DNA from: Isoperla grammatica
Taxonomy: Eukaryota > Arthropoda > Insecta > Plecoptera > Perlodidae
Direction of reading: 5' to 3'
Assembly: GCA_945910005.1 (NCBI GenBank)
Contig: OX246741.1
Location: 11,542,804 to 11,606,803, forward strand
DNA: 64,000 nt
Part shown: piece by piece, positions 55,522-64,000 of the stretch
Numbering within the stretch: the stretch's first letter is position 1
Layout of the letters: the number at the start of each line of letters is the position of its first letter
The notes under the pieces: generated by a model
Databases searched by the model: none
What the model was told of the DNA's origin: nothing
Seen by the model: the letters and a program-made list of their open reading frames with translations, nothing else
Translations under genes and position numbers: made by a program

Positions 55522-56469
55522 GTGAGGTGGCTGAGGAAGCTGGGGAGGGTCTTCGAAATATTTCATCCACACGGGCACTAGGAATTGATGGTAAATACTA
55601 AATACCGATACCCATTTGCCATTCTTAAAATGTCCCACAAAATATTCAATCAAATGTGTCGATTTAAAGGTAGACACCTCATGTTCGTTTAATTTTAATT
55701 GACTTCAAAACAGTTTTTTCCGTTCATGAAAACATAACAATGTTCCAGCAAATTCATATTTATTGAATATTATTTTGTTCCAATTCCTATTAAAAACTAC
55801 TTTCTACAAATCAAGCTTTACACCTTCAAATACCTACAAGTAAGACTTTAACTCAAATGATTTGGAATTTTGCATTATGATGTATGTATGAATGTCATAC
55901 CACATTTTGCACACCTTAGAGATTACGACAAAATCTAACTTAAAAACTTATCTTTTAATTAGCTATGTAAAAATTTAAAACAATTGTTTCTAAAATAAAC
56001 AAACCATAATTTAATTAAAGCGAATCACCTTCCGTTATTGTAAACAACTCGTTGCAAAGTAAGCAGGTCACTAAACGCCAGAGCCCATCGCGCTCAAGTT
56101 AGCCACCATCCACTAACTAATCCCTAATGAGTTCTGAAATTACTTTGGCAGTCACCAAAGTTATGAATGGAATGGACACCGTAACATAACCATAAATAAC
56201 ACTCCTAAAACGCAATGGGCGATTATAAATACAGTCACGGTCATAATATATCGAGCACAGCACACACGAAAAGAAAAAACCCAGAAAACAAGAACTGAAA
56301 GCGTTTTCTCATTAGAGGGCCAATTAAAATGAAGACTTCTTTCGTTGGTATATCTTCCGTTCCGCCTCTTTGACAGTTCCAGTGATTCTTGAACGCTCCC
56401 TCGACGTTTCGACACGTGAAGTAAACGCCGCGTGACGCGCTCAAGTACCGAGTATTTGCGCCCACTTAC
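55522..56469. other. Start of intron 2, unannotated
   Basis: Begins with the exon 2 donor. Unspliced reading continues to a stop at 55579. No exon or transposon is recognised; AT-rich to about 56000. Confidence 0.5.
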
Positions 56470-58540
56470 ATGAATCACCGCGTCCCACAAATCACTGCGC
56501 GCAAAGATAGAGCCTGTGCGAGGTAAAGACAACTACAACTATAGTCTGTGTCACGTAAAGACAGCCCCACAAATCACTGCGCGCAAAGATAGAGTCTGTG
56601 CGTGGTAAAGACAACTACAGCTATAGTCTGTGTGACGTAAAGCAGCCCCACAAATCACTGCGCGCAAAGATAGAGTCTGTGCGAGGTAAAGACAACTACA
56701 GCTATAGTCTGTGTGACGTAAAGACAGCCCCACAAATCACTGCGCGCAAAGATAGAGTCTGTGCGTGGTAAAGACAACTACAGCTAAGAGTCTGTGTGAC
56801 GTAAAGACAGCCCCACAAATCACTGCGCGCAAAGATAGAGTCTGTGCGAGGTAAAGACAACTACAGCTATAGTATGTGTGACGTAAAGACAGCCCCACAA
56901 ATCACTGCGCGCAAAGATACAGTCTGTGCGAGGTAAAGACAACTACAGCTATAGTCTGTGTGACGTAAAGACAGCCCTACAAATCACTGCGCGCAAAGAT
57001 AGAGTCTGTGCGAGGTAAAGACAACTACAGCTATAGTCTGTGTCGCGTAAAGACAGCCCCACAAATCACTGCGCGCAAAGATAGAGTCTGTGCGAGGTAA
57101 ACACAACTACAGCTATAGTCTGTGTCGCGTAAAGACAGCCCCACAAATCACTGCGCGCAAAGATAGTCTGTGCGAGGTAAACACAACTACAGCTATAGTC
57201 TGTGTCGCGTAAAGACAGCCCCACAAATCACTGCGCGCAAAGATAGAGTCTGTGCGAGGTAAAGACAACTACAGCTATAGTCTGTGTGACGTAAAGAAAG
57301 CCCCACAAATCACTGCGCGCAAAGATAGAGTCTGTGCGTGGTAAAGACAACTACAGCTAAGAGTCTGTGTGACGTAAAGACAGCCCCACAAATCACTGCG
57401 CGCAAAGATAGAGTCTGTGCGAGGTAAAGACAACTACAGCTATAGTATGTGTGACGTAAAGACAGCCCCACAAATCACTGCGCGCAAAGATACAGTCTGT
57501 GCGAGGTAAAGACAACTACAGCTATAGTCTGTGTGACGTAAAGACAGCCCTACAAATCACTGCGCGCAAAGATAGAGTCTGTGCGAGGTAAAGACAACTA
57601 CAGCTATAGTCTGTGTCGCGTAAAGACAGCCCCACAAATCACTGCGCGCAAAGATAGAGTCTGTGCGAGGTAAACACAACTACAGCTATAGTCTGTGTCG
57701 CGTAAAGACAGCCCCACAAATCACTGCGCGCAAAGATAGAGTCTGTGCGAGGTAAAGACAACTACAGCTATAGTCTGTGTGACGTAAAGACAGCCCTACA
57801 AATCACTGCGCGCAAAGATAGAGTCTTTGCGAGGTAAAGACAACTACAGCTAGAGTCTGTGTCGCGTAGAGACAGCCCCACAAATCACTGCGCGCAAAGA
57901 TAGAGTCTGTGCGAGGTAAACACAACTACAGCTATAGTCTGTGTCGCGTAAAGACAGCCCCACAAATCACTGCGCGCAAAGATAGAGTCTGTGCGAGGTA
58001 AAGACAACTACAGCTATAGTATGTGTGACGTAAAGACAGCCCCACAAATCACTGCGCGCAAAGATAGTCTGTGCGTGGTAAAGACAACTACAGCTAAGAG
58101 TCTGTGCGAGGTAAAGCAGCCCCATAAATCACTGCGCGCAAAGATAGAGTCTGTGCGAGATAAAGACAACTACAACTAAACCTTGTGAGGTAAAGCAGCC
58201 CCACAAATCACGGCGCGCAAAGACAGAGTCTGTGCGAAGTAAAGACAACTACAGCTATAGTCTGTGTGAGGTAAAGACAGCCCCACAAACCACTGCGCGC
58301 AAAGATAGAGTCTATTCGAGGTAAAGACAACAACAGCTATAGTCTGTGTGACGTAAAGCCAGCCCCACAAATCACCGCGCGCAAAGATAGAGTCTGTGCG
58401 AGGTAAAAACAACTACATCTATAGTATGTGTGACGTAAAGACAGCCCACTCCCCATAGAGTCTGTGCAAGGTAAAGAAAACTACAGATAGAGTGCGTGCG
58501 AGGTAAAGTTAGCTACAGCTAGAGGGTGTGTGCGGTGAAG
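56470..58540. repeat. 82-bp minisatellite with higher-order repeat, about 25 copies
   Basis: The unit contains GTCTGTGTGACGTAAAGACA, GCCCCACAAATCACTGCGCG, CAAAGATAGAGTCTGTGCGA and GGTAAAGACAACTACAGCTA. Each copy includes the palindrome TGCGCGCA. A run of distinctive variants (GCGTGGTAAAG with CTAAGAG, then TAGTATGTG, then GATACAGTC, then GCCCTAC, then TGTCGCG, then TAAACAC) at 56761-57180 recurs in the same order at 57334-57745, an offset of 573 bp or seven units. The last units, from about 58100, are diverged. Confidence 0.96.
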
Positions 58541-58621
58541 ACAGCCCTGCGAATCACTGCAGTTCCACAAACTGCCATGTAGAAATTTAAGTTGATGTCA
58601 TTGAATAGTTAGTCAGCATGA
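58541..58621. other. Short junction between two arrays
   Basis: Unique sequence separating the 82-bp array from the downstream compound satellite. Confidence 0.6.
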
Positions 58622-58761
58622 GACTGTGTGACAACTTTAGTACGGACAGACTATACACGAAGCCACACATGGACGACAGAAGAAAGTGTACGCCTGTGCT
58701 ATGGCCTCACTGCGTAGAGATATTCATTAGGGGACCATGCACGCACTACAACGACGAGAGA

Positions 58762-58799
<38 letters not shown>

Positions 58800-59395
58800 C
58801 TTAGTACGGACAGACTATACACGAAGCCACACATGGACGACAGAAGACACTGTACGCCTGTGCTATGGCCTCACTGCGTAGAGATATTCATTAGGGGACC
58901 ATGCACGCACCACAACGACGAGAGATGTGTGAGAGAGAGAGAGAGAGAGAGGTCTTAGTACGGACAGACTATACACGAAGCCACACATGGACGACAGAAG
59001 ACAGTGTACGCCTGTGCTATGGCCTCACTGCGTAGAGATATTCATTAGGGGACCTTACACGCACTACAACGACGAGAGATGTGTGTGTGTGAGAGAGAGA
59101 GAGAGAGAGGTCTTAGTATAGACAGACTATACACGAAGCCACACATGGACGACAGAAGACAGTGCACGCCTGTGCTATGGCCTCACTGCGTAGAGATATT
59201 CATTAGGGGACCTTACACGCACTACAACGACGAGAGATGTGTGTGTGTGAGAGAGAGAGAGAGAGAGGTCTTAGTATAGACAGACTATACACGAAGCCAC
59301 ACATGGACGACAGAAGACAGTGCACGCCTGTGCTATGGCCTCACTGCGTAGAGATATTCATTAGGGGACCTTACACGCACTACAACGACGAGAGA

Positions 59396-59426
<31 letters not shown>

Positions 59427-59713
59427 GGTCTTAGTACGGACAGACTATACACGAAGCCACACATGGACGACAGAAGACAGTGTACGCCTGTGCTATGGCC
59501 TCACTGCGTAGAGATATTCATTAGGGGACCTTACACGCACTACAACGACGAGAGATGTGTGTGAGAGAGAGAGAGAGAGAGAGAGGTCTTAGTACGGACA
59601 GACTATACACGAAGCCACACATGGACGACAGAAGACAGTGTACGCCTGTGCTATGGCCTCACTGCGTAGAGATATTCATTAGGGGACCATGCACGCACTA
59701 CAACGACGAGAGA

Positions 59714-59747
<34 letters not shown>

Positions 59748-60023
59748 GTCTTAGTACGGACAGACTATACACGAAGCCACACATGGACGACAGAAGACAG
59801 TGTACGCCTGTGCTATGGCCTCACTGCGTAGAGATATTCATTAGGGGACCATGCACGCACTACAACGACGAGAGATGTGTGTGAGAGAGAGAGATGTCTT
59901 AGTACGGACAGACTATACACGAAGCCACACATGGACGACAGAAGACAGTGTACGCCTGTGCTATGGCCTCACTGCGTAGAGATATTCATTAGGGGACCAT
60001 GCACGCACCACAACGACGAGAGA

Positions 60024-60069
<46 letters not shown>

Positions 60070-60501
60070 CTTAGTACGGACAGACTATACACGAAGCCAC
60101 ACATGGACGACAGAAGACAGTGTACGCCTGTGCTATGGCCTCACTGCGTAGAGATATTCATTAGGGGACCATGCACGCACCACAACGACGAGAGATGTGT
60201 GAGAGAGAGAGAGAGGTCTTAGTATAGACAGACTATACACGAAGCCACACATGGACGACAGAAGACACTGTACGCCTGTGCTATGGCCTCACTGCGTAGA
60301 GATATTCATTAGGGGACCATGCACGCACCACAACGACGAGAGATGTGTGAGAGAGAGAGAGAGAGAGAGAGAGGTCTTAGTACGGACAGACTATACACGA
60401 AGCCACACATGGACGACAGAAGACACTGTACGCCTGTGCTATGGCCTCACTGCGTAGAGATATTCATTAGGGGACCATGCACGCACCACAACGACGAGAG
60501 A

Positions 60502-60575
<74 letters not shown>

Positions 60576-60855
60576 CTTAGTACGGACAGACTATACACGA
60601 AGCCACACATGGACGACAGAAGACACTGTACGCCTGTGCTATGGCCTCACTGCGTAGAGATATTCATTAGGGGACCATGCACGCACCACAACGACGAGAG
60701 ATGTGTGAGAGAGAGAGAGAGAGAGAGGTCTTAGTACGGACAGACTATACACGAAGCCACACATGGACGACAGAAGACACTGTACGCCTGTGCTATGGCC
60801 TCACTGCGTAGAGATATTCATTAGGGGACCATGCACGCACCACAACGACGAGAGA

Positions 60856-60929
<74 letters not shown>

Positions 60930-61201
60930 CTTAGTACGGACAGACTATACACGAAGCCACACATGGACGACAGAAGACACTGTACGCCTGTGCTATGGCC
61001 TCACTGCGTAGAGATATTCATTAGGGGACCTTGCACGCACCACAACGACGAGAGATGTGTGAGAGAGAGAGAGGTCTTAGTACGGACAGACTATACACGA
61101 AGCCACACATGGACGACAGAAGACACTGTACGCCTGTGCTATGGCCTCACTGCGTAGAGATATTCATTAGGGGACCATGCACGCACCACAACGACGAGAG
61201 A

Positions 61202-61237
<36 letters not shown>

Positions 61238-61667
61238 CTTAGTACGGACAGACTATACACGAAGCCACACATGGACGACAGAAGACAGTGTACGCCTGTG
61301 CTATGGCCTCACTGCGTAGAGATATTCATTAGGGGACCATGCACGCACCACAACGACGAGAGATGTGTGAGAGAGAGAGAGAGAGAGAGAGAGGTCTTAG
61401 TACGGACAGACTATACACGAAGCCACACATGGACGACAGAAGACAGTGTACGCCTGTGCTATGGCCTCACTGCGTAGAGATATTCATTAGGGGACCTTGC
61501 ACGCACCACAACGACGAGAGATGTGTGAGAGAGAGAGAGGTCTTAGTACGGACAGACTATACACGAAGCCACACATGGACGACAGAAGACAGTGTACGCC
61601 TGTGCTATGGCCTCACTGCGTAGAGATATTCATTAGGGGACCATGCACGCACCACAACGACGAGACA

Positions 61668-61713
<46 letters not shown>

Positions 61714-61985
61714 CTTAGTACGGACAGACTATACACGAAGCCACACATGGACGACAGAAGACAGTGTACGCCTGTGCTATGGCCTCACTGTGTAGAGATA
61801 TTCATTAGGGGACCTTGCACGCACTACAACGACGAGAGATGTGTGAGAGAGAGAGAGGTCTTAGTACGGACAGACTATACACGAAGCCACACATGGACGA
61901 CAGAAGACAGTGTACGCCTGTGCTATGGCCTCACTGCGTAGAGATATTCATTAGGGGACCATGCACGCACCACAACGACGAGAGA

Positions 61986-62031
<46 letters not shown>

Positions 62032-62157
62032 CTTAGTACGGACAGACTATACACGAAGCCACACATGGACGACAGAAGAAAGTGTACGCCTGTGCTATGG
62101 CCTCACTGCGTAGAGATATTCATTAGGGGACCTTGCACGCACCACAACGACGAGAGA

Positions 62158-62189
<32 letters not shown>

Positions 62190-62317
62190 GTCTTAGTACG
62201 GACAGACTATACACGAAGCCACACATGGACGACAGAAGACAGTGTACGCCTGTGCTATGGCCTCACTGCGTAGAGATATTCATTAGGGGACCATGCACGC
62301 ACCACAACGACGAGAGA

Positions 62318-62349
<32 letters not shown>

Positions 62350-62477
62350 GTCTTAGTACGGACAGACTATACACGAAGCCACACATGGACGACAGAAGAC
62401 AGTGTACGCCTGTGCTATGGCCTCACTGCGTAGAGATATTCATTAGGGGACCTTACACGCACTACAACGACGAGAGA

Positions 62478-62510
<33 letters not shown>

Positions 62511-62639
62511 GGTCTTAGTACGGACAGACTATACACGAAGCCACACATGGACGACAGAAGACAGTGTACGCCTGTGCTATGGCCTCACTGCGTAGAGATA
62601 TTCATTAGGGGACCATGCACGCACCACAACGACGAGAGA

Positions 62640-62671
<32 letters not shown>

Positions 62672-62945
62672 GTCTTAGTACGGACAGACTATACACGAAG
62701 CCACACATGGACGACAGAAGACAGTGTACGCCTGTGCTATGGCCTCACTGCGTAGAGATATTCATTAGGGGACCTTGCACGCACTACAACGACGAGAGAT
62801 GTGTGAGAGAGAGAGAGGTCTTAGTACGGACAGACTATACACGAAGCCACACATGGACGACAGAAGACAGTGTACGCCTGTGCTATGGCCTCACTGCGTA
62901 GAGATATTCATTAGGGGACCTTGCACGCACCACAACGACGAGAGA

Positions 62946-62976
<31 letters not shown>

Positions 62977-63105
62977 GGTCTTAGTACGGACAGACTATAC
63001 ACGAAGCCACACATGGACGACAGAAGACAGTGCACGCCTGTGCTATGGCCTCACTGCGTAGAGATATTCATTAGGGGACCTTGCACGCACTACAACGACG
63101 AGAGA

Positions 63106-63139
<34 letters not shown>

Positions 63140-63851
63140 GTCTTAGTACGGACAGACTATACACGAAGCCACACATGGACGACAGAAGACAGTGTACGTC
63201 TGTGCTATGGCCTCACTGCGTAGAGATATTCATTAGGGGACCTTGCACGCACTACAACGACGAGAGATGTGTGAGAGAGAGAGAGGTCTTAGTACGGACA
63301 GACTATACACGAAGCCACGCATGGACGACAGAAGACACTGTACGCCTGTGCTATGGCCTCACTGCGTAGAGATATTCATTAGGGGACCTTGCACGCACCA
63401 CAACGACGAGAGATGTGTGAGAGAGAGAGATGTCTTAGTACGGACAGACTATACACGAAGCCACACATGGACGACAGAAGACACTGTACGCCTGTGCTAT
63501 GGCCTCACTGCGTAGAGATATTCATTAGGGGACCTTGCACGCACCACAACGACGAGAGATGTGTGAGAGAGAGAGATGTCTTAGTACGGACAGACTATAC
63601 ACGAAGCCACACATGGACGACAGAAGACAGTGTACGCCTGTGCTATGGCCTCACTGCGTAGAGATATTCATTAGGGGACCTTGCACGCACTACAACGACG
63701 AGAGATGTGTGAGAGAGAGAGATGTCTTAGTACGGACAGACTATACACGAAGCCACACATGGACGACAGAAGACACTGTACGCCTGTGCTATGGCCTCAC
63801 TGCGTAGAGATATTCATTAGGGGACCTTACACGCACCACAACGACGAGAGA

Positions 63852-63901
<50 letters not shown>

Positions 63902-64000
63902 CTTAGTACGGACAGACTATACACGAAGCCACACATGGACGACAGAAGACAGTGTACGCCTGTGCTATGGCCTCACTGCGTAGAGATATTCATTAGGGGA
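58622..64000. repeat. Compound satellite: about 135-bp core plus GA microsatellite, 34 copies, runs off the window
   Basis: The core contains CTTAGTACGGACAGACTATA, CACGAAGCCACACATGGACG, GCCTGTGCTATGGCCTCACT, GCGTAGAGATATTCATTAGG and CACAACGACGAGAGATGTGT. Every core is followed by a GA tract whose length varies from about 5 to more than 40 dinucleotides (longest near 60506-60571 and 60861-60928), sometimes preceded by GTGTGT. About 34 cores can be counted. Long plus-strand frames with Arg-Glu runs are repeat artefacts. The array is inside or just beyond intron 2 of the Prrx-like gene and has no end in the window. Confidence 0.97.

Noticed and set aside
58737..63983. Many plus-strand open frames with Arg-Glu runs
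   Set aside because: They are translations of the GA microsatellite and satellite core, repeated in every unit with no gene structure.
55522..64000. Exon 3 of the homeobox gene (helix 3, WFQNRR)
   Set aside because: No matching coding sequence found in the remaining sequence, which is mostly arrays; it must lie beyond the window.

Overview
This window is metazoan nuclear DNA. It carries two exons of a bilaterian paired-class homeobox gene with eukaryotic splice sites, hAT-type and Harbinger-type DNA transposons, tRNA-derived retroposons, and many minisatellites. CpG is common in many stretches and one intron is about 9.7 kb, which suggests an invertebrate. The species and phylum cannot be fixed from the sequence; a marine invertebrate is only a guess.

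Only one host gene is well supported: a Prrx-like (paired-related) homeobox gene on the plus strand. Exon 1 (45416-45590) encodes the N-terminus with the FSVSSLLELE motif of the PRRX family. Exon 2 (55340-55521) encodes a basic linker and homeodomain residues 1-46, and ends at the VQ/V intron position typical of paired-class homeoboxes. The two exons join in phase (1 nt + 2 nt). Helix 3 (WFQNRR) is not in the window, so the remaining exon or exons lie beyond 64000.

The most unusual feature is that both ends of intron 1 are tandemly duplicated. The last 64 nt of exon 1 plus 7 nt of intron, including the splice donor, form a 71-bp unit repeated 14 times (45527-46516, plus a partial copy). The acceptor region plus the first 9-10 nt of exon 2 occurs twice more just upstream of exon 2 (55141-55339). 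The gene therefore offers 14 near-identical donors and up to three acceptor-like junctions, of which only the first donor and the last acceptor keep the reading frame open.

Layout: 1-13 kb is mostly unannotated DNA with an old hAT transposon (6914-8866, 8-bp target duplication) that contains a nested 308-bp SINE (10-bp target duplication). 13-19 kb holds two tandem arrays, a foldback element and a LINE remnant. 19-27 kb is intergenic with nested Tourist-like MITEs and a promoter-like motif cluster. 27-30.5 kb has two adjoining arrays (138 bp and 45 bp). 34.6-36.6 kb is a 65-bp array. 39 kb has a long hairpin. 43-44 kb is a 94-bp array carrying Pol III B-box motifs. 45.4-55.5 kb is the Prrx-like gene. 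56.5-58.5 kb is an 82-bp array with higher-order structure. 58.6 kb to the window end is a compound satellite with an embedded GA microsatellite. Tandem arrays cover about 19 kb, roughly 30% of the window.

A dispersed retroposon family, called family X here, has 3-prime-anchored copies in at least six places. A group of short foldback elements flanked by TAA with GGGCYGGT-like ends (Tourist/Harbinger-like) shares an internal CCATGGYAAC...CCAAT core.
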